From: Jiangella alkaliphila
GTDB taxonomy: Bacteria > Actinomycetota > Actinomycetes > Jiangellales > Jiangellaceae
Length of the DNA stretch: 64,000 bases
Assembly: GCF_900105925.1 (NCBI RefSeq)
Contig: NZ_LT629791.1
Coordinates: 3,073,278 to 3,137,277 of the forward strand
Direction of reading: 5' to 3'
The position numbers and the translations under genes were made by a program. How positions within the stretch are numbered: the first letter of the stretch is position 1; each line of letters opens with the position of its first letter. Under the pieces are notes generated by a model. The model was given only the letters and a program-made list of their open reading frames with translations, did no database searches and was not told the DNA's origin. This document shows, in pieces, positions 29,344 to 38,427 of the stretch.

Positions 29344-32300
29344 GTGCGGCTGTTGCTGAGTGCCACCACGGCGGTCGACGGCGACGTCGTCGACCTCGCC
29401 GTCGACTGCGAAGACGATGCCACGGTCGCCGACATCGCCCGGCAGCTCGCCGCGCGGGTCACTCAGGCGCCCCAGCCGCAGATCTTCCACACCGCCGGCC
29501 GCCACCTCGGCGTCGTCGGCGAGAGCGTCCTCGACGACGCCCTCGAGTCCGGCCTGCCGCCCACCCTCTACCTCGGCGGCGTGCCGCTCGCCCCCACCCT
29601 CAAGGTGGCCGAGTCCGCGCTGCGCAACGGCGCCCTGGTCGGCGTCGGCACACCGCTGCCCGACGTCTTCGGCGAACGCACCGGCGTGGTCCAGGTGCGC
29701 ACCGTGTCGGGGCCGGGCTCCGGCCGGGTCGACTACCTCTCGCCCGGCAGCCACGAGATCGGCAGCCGGGTCGGCTCGGGCGTCCGCCTGGACGGCCACG
29801 ACACCCCGCCGGTTGCCGTCCGCCTCGACGTCACCGTCGATGGCGTCGTGACCCTGACGCCCGACCCGTCGCTGGTCGGCGTGCTGGTCCCGCCGCCGCC
29901 GCGCGACCGGCTGCTCGAGGGTCCCATCGTGGTGCCGAAGGACGACGAGGACGAGCCGTCGCCCAAGAAGCGCAAGCGCCGGCGCCGCCGGTTCAAGAAG
30001 CGCATGGCCGACCTGGCACGGCTCAAGCACCCCAATCTCACCGTCGACCCCGAGGCCGACCGCCCGTACCTGCACCTCGACCGCGTGGCCGTCGACGGCC
30101 CGGTCGGCTGGTCGCCGGGCGGCGCGCTGGTGGTCGGCGACGTCATGCTGGAGCTGGCGCTGCCGGCCGAGCCCGACGCCTCGCTGTCGCCCAGCCCGGG
30201 CGGCGTCACGCTCGACTACAACCGCCCGCCGCGACTGCTGCCGCCGCCTCGTCAGACCGAGTTCCGGCTGCCGTCCGAGCCGCGCAAGCCCGACAAAGAG
30301 CCGATGCCCTGGGCGCTCGCGCTCTCGCCGATGCTCATGGGCGCCGGCATGTACTACTTCACCAAGTCGCCGTTCAGCCTGATGATCATGATCATCACGC
30401 CGGTCATGATGATCTCGCGCTACCGCGGCACCAGGGCCCAGCAGCAGAACCGCTACCACGACGACATGAAGACCTACGTCGAGCGCATGCGCCGCATCGA
30501 GCAGCAGGCCTACCAGGGCCTGGTGGACGAGCGGGCCGCCCGGCGCCGCGACCTCCCCGACCCCGCCGCGCTGCTGCTGTTCGCCACCGGGCCGCGCGCG
30601 CGGCTCTGGGAGCGCCGCCGCACCGACCCCGACTTCCTGCACGTCCGGGTGGGCTCGGCCGACGTGCCCAGCGAGGTGTCGCTGAGCGATCCGAAACGCG
30701 AGGAACACGAGCGCGCGCTGCTCTGGACCGCGCCCGACGTGCCGGTCGGCCTGCCGCTGGAACAGGTGGGCGTCACCGGGGTGGCCGGGCACGACGACCT
30801 CCGCCGCCAGGTGGCCGGCTGGATCGTCGCGCAGGTCGCCGCCCTGCACAGCCCCGCCGACATCGACGTCGTGGTGCTCTCCGCCGCCGACGGCGAGGCG
30901 GCCTGGAACTGGATGCGCTGGCTGCCGCACGTGCGGCGGGGCGACGACTCCGACGTGCTGACCGGCATCGGCACCGACGAGGAGACCACGAACCGCCGGG
31001 TCGCCGAGCTGATGTCGATCATGGAACGGCGCAAGGCGGTGCTGAACGACCGGAACACCATCTCGTCCTCGCGGTCCGTCTCGTTCCCGCCGCTGCTGGT
31101 GGTGCTCGACGGCGCCCGCCGCATCCGGTTGCTGCCGGGCCTCATCACGCTGCTGCGCGACGGCCCCAAGCTGGGCATGATCTTCCTCTGCATCGACTCC
31201 GACGAGCGGCTGCTGCCGGAGGAGTGCCGGGCCGTGGTGTCCATCGGCGACGGCGTGGCGACCGTGCGCCGCACAGGCAGCGCGACGGTCGAGGGCATCC
31301 GGCTCGACGTCGTGTCGCCGCAGTGGTGCGAGCGGCTCGGCCGGGCGCTCGCCCCCGTCAAGGACGTCAGCTCCGAGGACCTGTCGTCGGCGCTGCCGCT
31401 GTCGAGCCGGCTGCTCGACGTGCTCAAGCTCGACCCGCCCACCCCCGAGGCCATCCAGGGCTGGTGGGCCGCCGTCGGGCGGACCACGAAGGCCGTCATC
31501 GGCGAGGGCATGGACGGCCCGTTCGCCGTCGACGTCAAGGCCGACGGCCCGCACGGCCTGGTCGCGGGCACCACCGGTTCGGGTAAGTCCGAGCTGCTGC
31601 AGACGCTGATCGCCTCGCTGTCGGTCGCGAACCGGCCCGACGAGATGACGTTCGTGCTGGTCGACTACAAGGGCGGCGCGGCGTTCAAGGACTGCAACAA
31701 CCTCGCGCACACCGTCGGCATGGTCACCGACCTCGACGGCCACCTCACCACGCGGGCCCTCGACAGCCTCGCCGCCGAGCTGCACCGCCGCGAGCGGCAG
31801 CTGGCCAAGGCGGGGAAGAAGGACATCGAGGACTACCTCGCTGCCAAGGGCCCGGGCGACGAGCCGATGCCCCGGCTGATGATCATCATCGACGAGTTCG
31901 CCGCGCTGGTCACCGAGCTGCCCGAGTTCGTCAAGGGCCTGGTCGACATCGCCCGCCGGGGCCGTTCGCTCGGCGTGCACCTGCTGCTGGCCACCCAGCG
32001 GCCGGCCGGTGTCGTCAGCGCCGAGATCAAGTCCAACACCAACCTGCGCATCGCCCTGCGGGTCACCGACGCCGGCGACAGCCAGGACGTCATCGAGGCC
32101 AGGGACGCCGCCGAGATCTCCAAGTCGACGCCCGGCCGCGCCTACGCCCGGCTCGGCGCGTCGTCGCTGGTGCCGTTCCAGTCCTCCCGGGTCGGTGGCC
32201 GGCCGCACGTGCCAGGCGCCGAGGCGGCCGTCGACCTTCGCACGCTCGAGTGGGACTCCCTCGGCCGGGCGCCGCAGCGAGCGGACGTCGAGGAGAAGGA

Positions 32301-34026
32301 AGAGGACGTCTCCATCCCGACCGACCTCGAGAGCCTGGTCACCGCGATCAACGCGGCCTCCGAGCGCACCGGCATCACCGCGCCGCCGCCGCCGTGGCTG
32401 CCGCCGCTGGACGACGTCGTCACGCTCGACCAGGTGCTGGCCGACCCCGCGGCCGTCATCGAGAGCGGCCGCGACATCCGCATCCCGTTCGGCATCGTCG
32501 ACCTCCCGCACCAGCAGAGCCGGTCGGTGGCCGTCTACGACCTCTCCGGCGGCGGGCACCTGGGCATCTACGGCGCGCCGCGCAGCGGCCGGTCCACCGC
32601 ACTGCGGGCCGTCGCCGGCCTCGTCGGCCGGGTGCTGTCGCCGCGCGACGTCCACCTCTACGGCATCGACTGCGGCAACAACGCGCTGCTGCCCATGGTC
32701 GGGCTGCCGCACACCGGCGCCGTCGTCAGCCGCGACCAGCCGGAGCGGCTGTCCGCGCTGTCCGCACGTATCCGCGCCGAGATCGGCCGCCGCCAGCAGC
32801 TCCTCGCCGAGCAGGGCTTCTCCGACCTGAGCGAGCAGCGGGCCGCGGCCGAGCCCGGCGCCCGGCTGCCGTACATCCTGGTGCTGTTCGACCGCTGGGA
32901 GGGGTTCGTCCAGTCGTTCGAGAACTTCGACAGCGGCCGGCTCATCGACCAGTGGCTGCAGATCCTGCAGGAGGGCGCCGGCGTCGGCGTCAAGGTCGTC
33001 ATGGCCGCCGACCGCACGGCGCTGGTCGGCCGGGTCTCCGCGCTGGTCGAGGACAAGATGATGCTGCGCATGACCGACAACGGCGACTTCAACAGCATCG
33101 GCCTGCATCCGAAGAAGGTGCCCGAGCACATGCCCGGCGGGCGCGGGTTCCGCTCCGAGGGCCTGCGCGAGACCCAGATCGCGCTGCTCGCCGACGACGT
33201 CGAGGGCACCGCGCAGGTCTCGGCGCTGCAGCAGATCGCCCGCGAGGCCAAGGAGCGCCACGCCGACGTACCGCGCCGCCAGCTGCCGTTCCGGGTCGAC
33301 CAGCTGCCGTCGCGCATCGGCTACGCCGACGCCATGGCGCTGGCCGAGCGGCCGCTGGCGCCAACGGAGGTGCCGATCGCGGTCGGCGGCGACACCCTGA
33401 CGCTGCGGGCGCTGGACGCCATCGACCACGGCCCCGGCATCCTCGTGCTCGGCCCGCGCCGGTCCGGCCGCAGCACCACGCTGCTGACCATGACCCGGTC
33501 GATGAGCGAGCGCGACTGGAAGGTGCTGGTCATCACGCCACGGCGCAGCCCGCTGCGCGAGCTGGAAGGCCGGCCCGGCATCGAGGCCGTCATCACCATG
33601 GAGATCGACAAGGACGAGGGCACCCGGCTGTGGGAGTCCATGGTCCCGGAGAAGGGCGGCCGGCCGACCGCCGTCGTCGTCGACGACCTCGAGCTGATGG
33701 GCGTCGACGGCTGGATGGTCGACCTGCTGACCAAGCACCTGCCGAAGCTGCGCGACACCGGCAGTGTCATCGTCGCCGCCGGCACCACCGACGACCTCGG
33801 CAGCAGCTACCGCGGCCCGGCGTCGGTGCTGAAGAAGTCGCGCTCGGGCCTGCTGCTGTCGCCGGGCGCCACGGCCGACGGCGACCACTTCGGCATCAAG
33901 CTGCCGCGGTCGATGACCGGCGGCATGCCGCCCGGCCGCGGCCTGCTCTCGGCCGCGGGCCAGTGGCAGCTGGTGCAGGTGCCCGAGACGACGCCCGACG
34001 ACCAGCCGCGCCGGACGGGCGGCTGA
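29344..34026 (+). CDS. EccC/EssC-type FtsK/SpoIIIE ATPase of type VII secretion
   Basis: A 1560-residue membrane motor. The N-terminal 290 residues contain a ubiquitin-like or FHA-like pair (GSHEIGSRVGSGVRL near 135), as in Firmicute EssC rather than mycobacterial EccC, split by a basic patch KKRKRRRRRFKKRM. Two transmembrane helices lie at about 322-358. Three ATPase modules follow. The first is intact: GTTGSGKS (742-749, K748) and LMIIIDEF (D850). The second (GAPRSGRS, 1077-1084) and third (GPRRSGRS, near 1375) have Arg in place of the Walker A Lys, so they are likely regulatory or substrate-binding, as known for later EccC modules. GTG 29344 is the start. No EccB, EccD, EccE or mycosin gene is in the window; the nearest partners are the Tad genes upstream. 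Confidence 0.88.
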   Translation: MRLLLSATTAVDGDVVDLAVDCEDDATVADIARQLAARVTQAPQPQIFHTAGRHLGVVGESVLDDALESGLPPTLYLGGVPLAPTLKVAESALRNGALVGVGTPLPDVFGERTGVVQVRTVSGPGSGRVDYLSPGSHEIGSRVGSGVRLDGHDTPPVAVRLDVTVDGVVTLTPDPSLVGVLVPPPPRDRLLEGPIVVPKDDEDEPSPKKRKRRRRRFKKRMADLARLKHPNLTVDPEADRPYLHLDRVAVDGPVGWSPGGALVVGDVMLELALPAEPDASLSPSPGGVTLDYNRPPRLLPPPRQTEFRLPSEPRKPDKEPMPWALALSPMLMGAGMYYFTKSPFSLMIMIITPVMMISRYRGTRAQQQNRYHDDMKTYVERMRRIEQQAYQGLVDERAARRRDLPDPAALLLFATGPRARLWERRRTDPDFLHVRVGSADVPSEVSLSDPKREEHERALLWTAPDVPVGLPLEQVGVTGVAGHDDLRRQVAGWIVAQVAALHSPADIDVVVLSAADGEAAWNWMRWLPHVRRGDDSDVLTGIGTDEETTNRRVAELMSIMERRKAVLNDRNTISSSRSVSFPPLLVVLDGARRIRLLPGLITLLRDGPKLGMIFLCIDSDERLLPEECRAVVSIGDGVATVRRTGSATVEGIRLDVVSPQWCERLGRALAPVKDVSSEDLSSALPLSSRLLDVLKLDPPTPEAIQGWWAAVGRTTKAVIGEGMDGPFAVDVKADGPHGLVAGTTGSGKSELLQTLIASLSVANRPDEMTFVLVDYKGGAAFKDCNNLAHTVGMVTDLDGHLTTRALDSLAAELHRRERQLAKAGKKDIEDYLAAKGPGDEPMPRLMIIIDEFAALVTELPEFVKGLVDIARRGRSLGVHLLLATQRPAGVVSAEIKSNTNLRIALRVTDAGDSQDVIEARDAAEISKSTPGRAYARLGASSLVPFQSSRVGGRPHVPGAEAAVDLRTLEWDSLGRAPQRADVEEKEEDVSIPTDLESLVTAINAASERTGITAPPPPWLPPLDDVVTLDQVLADPAAVIESGRDIRIPFGIVDLPHQQSRSVAVYDLSGGGHLGIYGAPRSGRSTALRAVAGLVGRVLSPRDVHLYGIDCGNNALLPMVGLPHTGAVVSRDQPERLSALSARIRAEIGRRQQLLAEQGFSDLSEQRAAAEPGARLPYILVLFDRWEGFVQSFENFDSGRLIDQWLQILQEGAGVGVKVVMAADRTALVGRVSALVEDKMMLRMTDNGDFNSIGLHPKKVPEHMPGGRGFRSEGLRETQIALLADDVEGTAQVSALQQIAREAKERHADVPRRQLPFRVDQLPSRIGYADAMALAERPLAPTEVPIAVGGDTLTLRALDAIDHGPGILVLGPRRSGRSTTLLTMTRSMSERDWKVLVITPRRSPLRELEGRPGIEAVITMEIDKDEGTRLWESMVPEKGGRPTAVVVDDLELMGVDGWMVDLLTKHLPKLRDTGSVIVAAGTTDDLGSSYRGPASVLKKSRSGLLLSPGATADGDHFGIKLPRSMTGGMPPGRGLLSAAGQWQLVQVPETTPDDQPRRTGG

Positions 34027-34072
34027 GCGCCGGCGGCGTCCTTTGCGCCGTTGGCTTGTTGGTGTCCGTCGG

Positions 34073-34156
34073 CGTCGTGGTCTGCCGTCACGTCCTGGTC
34101 CCCAGGCACGCCACGAGCCCCGAATCCGCCATTTCGCGTAACGGCAGACCACGACG
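34073..34156. repeat. Inverted repeat downstream of the EccC-type gene
   Basis: Arms 34073-34092 and 34137-34156 match at 19 of 20 bases with a 44-base spacer that itself holds a small CCTGG/CCAGG hairpin. It lies in the 292-base convergent gap 34027-34318 and is a likely bidirectional terminator. Confidence 0.5.
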
Positions 34157-34199
34157 TCACCGCAGACCAGGATCCGCCCGGTCGCCTTCAACAGCGACA

Positions 34200-34265
34200 G
34201 TCGTCCTCGATGGCAGAAACCGTCCTCGACACACCCAGACCACGGCCCCCGATATCGAGGACGAC
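34200..34265. repeat. Second inverted repeat in the convergent gap
   Basis: Arms 34200-34211 and 34254-34265 are exact 12-base reverse complements, 42 bases apart, with CCTCGA words repeated inside. It probably terminates the minus-strand ESX-like pair. The rest of the gap 34027-34318 shows no coding potential. Confidence 0.4.
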
Positions 34266-34318
34266 CACCGCCATCGCGGCCCCACGCAACCCGGCGAACC
34301 CCACCTGCCCCCAGCTAC

Positions 34319-35410
34319 TCAGGCCGGGCGCAGCTGCTCGGCGGCGGCCGCCACGGCGGGGTCGTCGCTCTCGCGCAGGGCCGCCCACTGCTCCTCGTAC
34401 CCGGGCGGCGGGGCCAGCTCGCCGGTGCCGCGGCCGGCCGTCGCCACCGTCGCGGCGGTGAGCTGGGCCAGCTCGTCGTCGCCGGCCTGCACGACCGCCT
34501 GCACGAGCGTCTCGGGGTCGGCGGTGTGCACCAGCTCGCGCGCGTAGTACGGGTCGTGCTGGTTGGCCTCGAGGTCGGCGACCAGCTGGCGCCTGGTCTC
34601 GTCGTTGCCGGGCGCGCCGAAGCGCTGCGCGGTGGCGCGCGCGGCGCTGTAGGACTCTTCGACCGGCTTCGTGCTGATGTCGGACTCGTCGCCGACGTAC
34701 GGGCGCGGCACCGGCCGGTGCTCGGTCGGATTCGTGCCCGCGCCGCCCTCGCCGAGCAGGTCCTGCGCCATCGCCAGCCGCCGCCGCAGACCGGGCAGCT
34801 CGTCCTGGATCCACTGCGAGACCTGGTCGAAGCGCGCGGCGTCGGCGGTGTCGAGGTGCACGCCGGACAAGATGGTGCGCATCTCGTCCTGCAGCGACAC
34901 GATCTGCTCGCTGGCCCGCTCCATGGCCGCGACCAGCCGGGTCATCGCCTCGACGTCGATGGAGACGGTGGTGCTCGGCGGCTCCTCGGGCTGCTCGGGC
35001 TTCTCGAGCACGGGGTCGTCGGTGTCGGTCTCGCCGGGCTTCGTCGGGTGATCGGGCTCGCCGAGGTCATCGCCGACGGGGGTGTCGTCGCCGTCGTCGT
35101 CGCTGTCGGCGTAGAGCGGGTCGTCGGGGGCCTCGGCCTCAGGCTCGGTGGACGGGTCGTCGGTGCCCGGGTCCTCGGTGGTGTCGTCGCTGACGTCCTC
35201 GGAGCCGCCTCCGCCGCCACCCCCGCCGCCGTCGTACCCGCCGCCTCCGCCGCCGTCGGAGCCCCCGCCGCCGGCGTCGTCGTAGGCGGAGTAGTCGATG
35301 GCGGTGTGGTCGACGTACTCCTTGTCGATCGACCCGCCGGCCAGCTTGTCGGCGTCGGCGCCGCCGACCTTGCCCGGTTCGGGCGCCAGACTGTCGCTCG
35401 CCTTCGTCAC
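34319..35410 (-). CDS. Acidic, glycine-rich ESX-like secretion-associated protein
   Basis: A 363-residue protein of low complexity in its first 150 residues, with Gly runs (residues 46-70) and many Asp, Glu and Pro, so probably disordered. Residues 153-222 form a predicted helical hairpin (MTRLVAAMERASEQIVSLQD ... WIQDELPGLRRRLAMAQDLL), the size of a WXG100 unit but without the W-x-G turn. The last 110 residues are again helical. GTGA at 35410 overlaps the upstream partner, as in co-translated ESX pairs. No signal peptide. I read it as a substrate or substrate-chaperone of the adjacent EccC-type ATPase; an adhesin-like or regulatory role is possible. I do not recognise a named family. Confidence 0.6.
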   Translation of the reverse strand: MTKASDSLAPEPGKVGGADADKLAGGSIDKEYVDHTAIDYSAYDDAGGGGSDGGGGGGYDGGGGGGGGGSEDVSDDTTEDPGTDDPSTEPEAEAPDDPLYADSDDDGDDTPVGDDLGEPDHPTKPGETDTDDPVLEKPEQPEEPPSTTVSIDVEAMTRLVAAMERASEQIVSLQDEMRTILSGVHLDTADAARFDQVSQWIQDELPGLRRRLAMAQDLLGEGGAGTNPTEHRPVPRPYVGDESDISTKPVEESYSAARATAQRFGAPGNDETRRQLVADLEANQHDPYYARELVHTADPETLVQAVVQAGDDELAQLTAATVATAGRGTGELAPPPGYEEQWAALRESDDPAVAAAAEQLRPA

Positions 35411-35805
35411 CGCGGCCGCACCTCCAGCAGCTCGTCGTCGCCGCGGGCGTCGAGCGCGGCCTGGATGGTCTCGACACAGGCGCCGGCGACGTTGCCGGCC
35501 ATCCGGGAGTGCACGCCGAGGGCGTTGGAGAACTCGTCGGCCAGGTTGCTCACCCAGGCTCCGTCCTCCATGGCCCGCTGCGCGGCGGAGAGCAGCGACT
35601 CGCAGTCGTCGGCGACCAGCTGGGCGCGCTGCAGCGCCATCTCCAGCTCCTCGCGGCTGCTGGTGCCGGGGTCGTTCGGCGGGATGGGCGGCCGGGCGAT
35701 GATGTCGGGGCCGGTCTCGACCTCGTCGGGCTGGATCTCCAGCGGCTTCGTCTCGAACGACGGTGTCTGGAAGCCGTCCGGGACGACGTGGGCGGGATCG
35801 GTCAT
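35407..35805 (-). CDS. WXG100-like protein, partner of the acidic Gly-rich protein
   Basis: A 132-residue protein. After a 50-residue Pro-rich lead, residues about 50-118 form a helix-turn-helix with DGAWVSNLADEFSNALG at the bend. This is the WXG position with Ser in place of Gly, followed by the usual acidic/aromatic pattern. The reading frame overlaps the next gene by 4 bases. It faces the EccC gene tail to tail with its partner. Probable type VII substrate heterodimer with the 363-residue protein (inference). Confidence 0.65.
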   Translation of the reverse strand: MTDPAHVVPDGFQTPSFETKPLEIQPDEVETGPDIIARPPIPPNDPGTSSREELEMALQRAQLVADDCESLLSAAQRAMEDGAWVSNLADEFSNALGVHSRMAGNVAGACVETIQAALDARGDDELLEVRPR

Positions 35806-35919
35806 ACCTGCTGCCTTTCAGTGCAGACGCGTGGCTGTCCGGTCGTGCCCCAGACCCGGTACTTCGTGGTGGATACCATACCCGTGACCGCCCGAGAGAC
35901 CACCCGTGAGTAGGACGTC

Positions 35920-37842
35920 ATGCCCGTCGAGTCCCTGTTCGACCAGCTCGAGCCGTTGCTGGCGAGGGTGGCCAAGCCGATCCAGTACGTCGGCGGCGAG
36001 CTCGGGGCGACGGTGAAGGACTGGGACGCCGCCCAGGTGCGGTGGGCGCTGATGTACCCCGACGCCTACGAGGTCGGCCTGCCCAACCAGGGCGTCCAGA
36101 TCCTGTACGAGCTGCTCAACGAGCAGGACGGCGTGCTGGCCGAGCGCACCTACGCGGTCTGGCCCGACCTCGAGGCGCTCATGCGCGAGCACGGCATCGG
36201 CCAGTTCACCGTCGACGCGCACCGCCCGGTCGCCGCGTTCGACCTGCTCGGCGTGTCGTTCGCCACCGAGCTCGGCTACACCAACCTGCTGACGGCGCTC
36301 GACCTCGCCGGCGTCCCGCCGCTGGCCACCGAGCGCGGCGACGACCACCCGGTCGTCATCGCAGGCGGGCACGCGGCGTTCAATCCCGAGCCGGTCGCCG
36401 ACTTCCTCGACGCCGCCGTGCTGGGCGACGGTGAGGAGATCGTGCTCGCCGTCACCGAGGTGGTGCGCGAGTGGAAGGCCGAGGGGAGCCCCGGCGGCCG
36501 CGACGAACTGCTGCTGCGCCTGGCGGCCGGCGGCGGGGTCTACGTGCCGAAGTTCTACGACGTGAGCTACCAGGCCGACGGCGCCATCGCGGCGGTCGTG
36601 CCCAACCGGCCGGGCGTGCCCGCGACCGTCCGTAAGCACACCGTCATGGACCTCGACCAGTGGCCCTACCCGCGCAAGCCCCTGGTGCCGCTGGCCGAGA
36701 CCGTCCACGAGCGGTACAGCGTCGAGATCTTCCGCGGCTGCACCCGCGGCTGCCGGTTCTGCCAGGCCGGCATGATCACCCGGCCCGTGCGCGAGCGGTC
36801 CGCCGAGACCGTCGGCGCCATGGTGGCCGAGGGCGTCGCCAACTCCGGCTTCGCCGAGGTGGGGCTGTTGTCGCTGTCGAGCGCCGACCACTCCGAGATC
36901 GGCGCCATCGCGAAGGGCCTGGCCGACCGGTACGAGGGCACCAACACCTCGCTGTCGCTGCCGTCCACCCGGGTCGACGCGTTCAACGTCACCCTGGCCG
37001 ACGAGCTGTCGCGCAACGGCCGCCGGTCCGGGCTGACCTTCGCGCCCGAGGGCGGCACCGAGCGCATGCGCCGCGTCATCAACAAGATGGTCAGCGAGGA
37101 CGACCTCATCCGCACCGTCAGCACGGCCTACAGCAGCGGCTGGCGGCAGGTGAAGCTGTACTTCATGTGCGGCCTGCCCACCGAGACCGACGACGACGTG
37201 CTGGCCATCGCCGACCTCGCGAAGCGGGTCATCGAGGCCGGCCGCAAGGCGTCCGGGCGGGGCGACATCCGCTGCACCGTGTCGATCGGCGGGTTCGTCC
37301 CCAAGCCGCACACCCCGTTCCAGTGGGCCGGTCAGGCCGACCACGAGGTCGTCGACGCCCGGCTGCGCAAGCTGCGCGAGACGGTGAAGTCCGACCGCCG
37401 GTACGGCAAGGCCATCGGCCTGCGCTACCACGAGGGCAAGCCCAGCATGATCGAGGGCCTGCTGTCCCGCGGCGACCGCCGCGTCGGCCGGGTCATCCGC
37501 GCGGTCTGGGAGGACGGCGGCCGGTTCGACGGCTGGGGCGAGCACTTCTCCTACCAGCGCTGGGTGGCCTGCACCGAGACGGCGCTGGCCGGCGACCCCG
37601 TCGACCTCGCCTGGTACACCACCCGCGAGCGCGACCGCGACGAGGTGCTGCCCTGGGACCACCTCGACAGCGGCCTCGACCGCGACTGGCTGTGGGACGA
37701 CTGGCAGGACGCCATCGACGAGGTCGAGCTCGACGACTGCCGCTGGACGCCGTGCTTCGACTGCGGCGTCTGCCCGTCGATGGGCACCGAGATCCAGACC
37801 GGCCCGACCGGCCGCACGCTGCTGCCGCTCACCCCGGTCTGA
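35920..37842 (+). CDS. B12-binding-domain radical SAM protein (TIGR03960 family)
   Basis: A 640-residue protein. The N-terminal B12-binding-like domain lies at about 40-200, then the radical SAM core with cluster motif C-T-R-G-C-R-F-C near residue 272, and a C-terminal Cys-rich end (CRWTPCFDCGVCPSMG). Members of this family normally precede a DUF2344 (TIGR03936) protein, and the pair has been suggested to act in RNA or tRNA modification; the reaction is unproven. Here the partner is present but 2.9 kb away. It is transcribed divergently from the ESX-like pair. Confidence 0.85.
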   Translation: MPVESLFDQLEPLLARVAKPIQYVGGELGATVKDWDAAQVRWALMYPDAYEVGLPNQGVQILYELLNEQDGVLAERTYAVWPDLEALMREHGIGQFTVDAHRPVAAFDLLGVSFATELGYTNLLTALDLAGVPPLATERGDDHPVVIAGGHAAFNPEPVADFLDAAVLGDGEEIVLAVTEVVREWKAEGSPGGRDELLLRLAAGGGVYVPKFYDVSYQADGAIAAVVPNRPGVPATVRKHTVMDLDQWPYPRKPLVPLAETVHERYSVEIFRGCTRGCRFCQAGMITRPVRERSAETVGAMVAEGVANSGFAEVGLLSLSSADHSEIGAIAKGLADRYEGTNTSLSLPSTRVDAFNVTLADELSRNGRRSGLTFAPEGGTERMRRVINKMVSEDDLIRTVSTAYSSGWRQVKLYFMCGLPTETDDDVLAIADLAKRVIEAGRKASGRGDIRCTVSIGGFVPKPHTPFQWAGQADHEVVDARLRKLRETVKSDRRYGKAIGLRYHEGKPSMIEGLLSRGDRRVGRVIRAVWEDGGRFDGWGEHFSYQRWVACTETALAGDPVDLAWYTTRERDRDEVLPWDHLDSGLDRDWLWDDWQDAIDEVELDDCRWTPCFDCGVCPSMGTEIQTGPTGRTLLPLTPV

Positions 37843-38415
37843 CCGTCGGCGCTGCTGTGGTGGCCGTTCCGTGATCATCGGCGATCGCTGGTGTCCAGGA
37901 GACTGTCCCGGAACGGCGTGCGGTGCGGGCGTTGCCGAAGGATTTTCCGTGGCCGTCGATCTCGCCGCGACGCCCGACCGCCTTGGCTAGCCTGGTCGTC
38001 GCACAAGATCGGGCATATCGGGCGCTGTCACGACGATCAGCCTTGCCAGGGGCGGCGCCGGACCGTCAGTGCACGACGAGCACAGGAAGATCTCCCGCTC
38101 CAGTGCGGCAACGGCCGAAACGCAACAGGCTCCCAGGCGCCGGTGATCGCCGACGGCCGCCAACCCAACGGCGTGCGCAGTTCTTCCCCGTCCCCCTGAT
38201 AGGTGCCCGTTCTTGTGCCGCGGGCCTGCGGGTCAAGCGGTCATCGTCGCGCGAAGCGCCCCAATAGTCCGCTTGAGGCGCGGGTGCGTGGCCAAAGAGA
38301 ATGGGCAGCAGGGGGACGGCCCACTCGGCACGCCCAGCACCCCCCCGGCTAACGTCGGGCAACCCGCTCATACCGGACCAGTGGGATCGCGGGTGATCAT
38401 GTGACGGCGGGCTCG
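37843..38415. other. 573-base gap without a convincing gene
   Basis: The stretch separates the radical SAM gene from the PhzF-like gene. It holds GCCGTTCCG near 37861 and its complement CGGAACGGC near 37910 (possible terminator stem), and is otherwise unstructured to the eye. Several open frames exist on both strands, but none has a ribosome site or a recognisable protein. It may be the scar of an insertion. Confidence 0.45.
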
Positions 38416-38421
38416 TAGGCT
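38416..38421 (+). promoter_or_regulatory. -10 box TAGGCT for a leaderless phzF-like mRNA
   Basis: TAGGCT is followed after 6 bases by GTG 38428, the spacing of a leaderless transcript. It confirms the chosen start. Confidence 0.45.
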
Positions 38422-38427
38422 GGGAGC

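Noticed and set aside
29293-34191. A 1632-codon open frame on the minus strand opposite the EccC-type gene
   Set aside because: It mirrors the codon bias of the plus-strand gene, has no recognisable domain and is rich in low-complexity Arg/Ala/Gly/His. A typical high-G+C shadow.
37891-38371. Several 90-110-codon frames on both strands in the gap after the radical SAM gene
   Set aside because: Mutually overlapping, no ribosome sites, no protein-like pattern.
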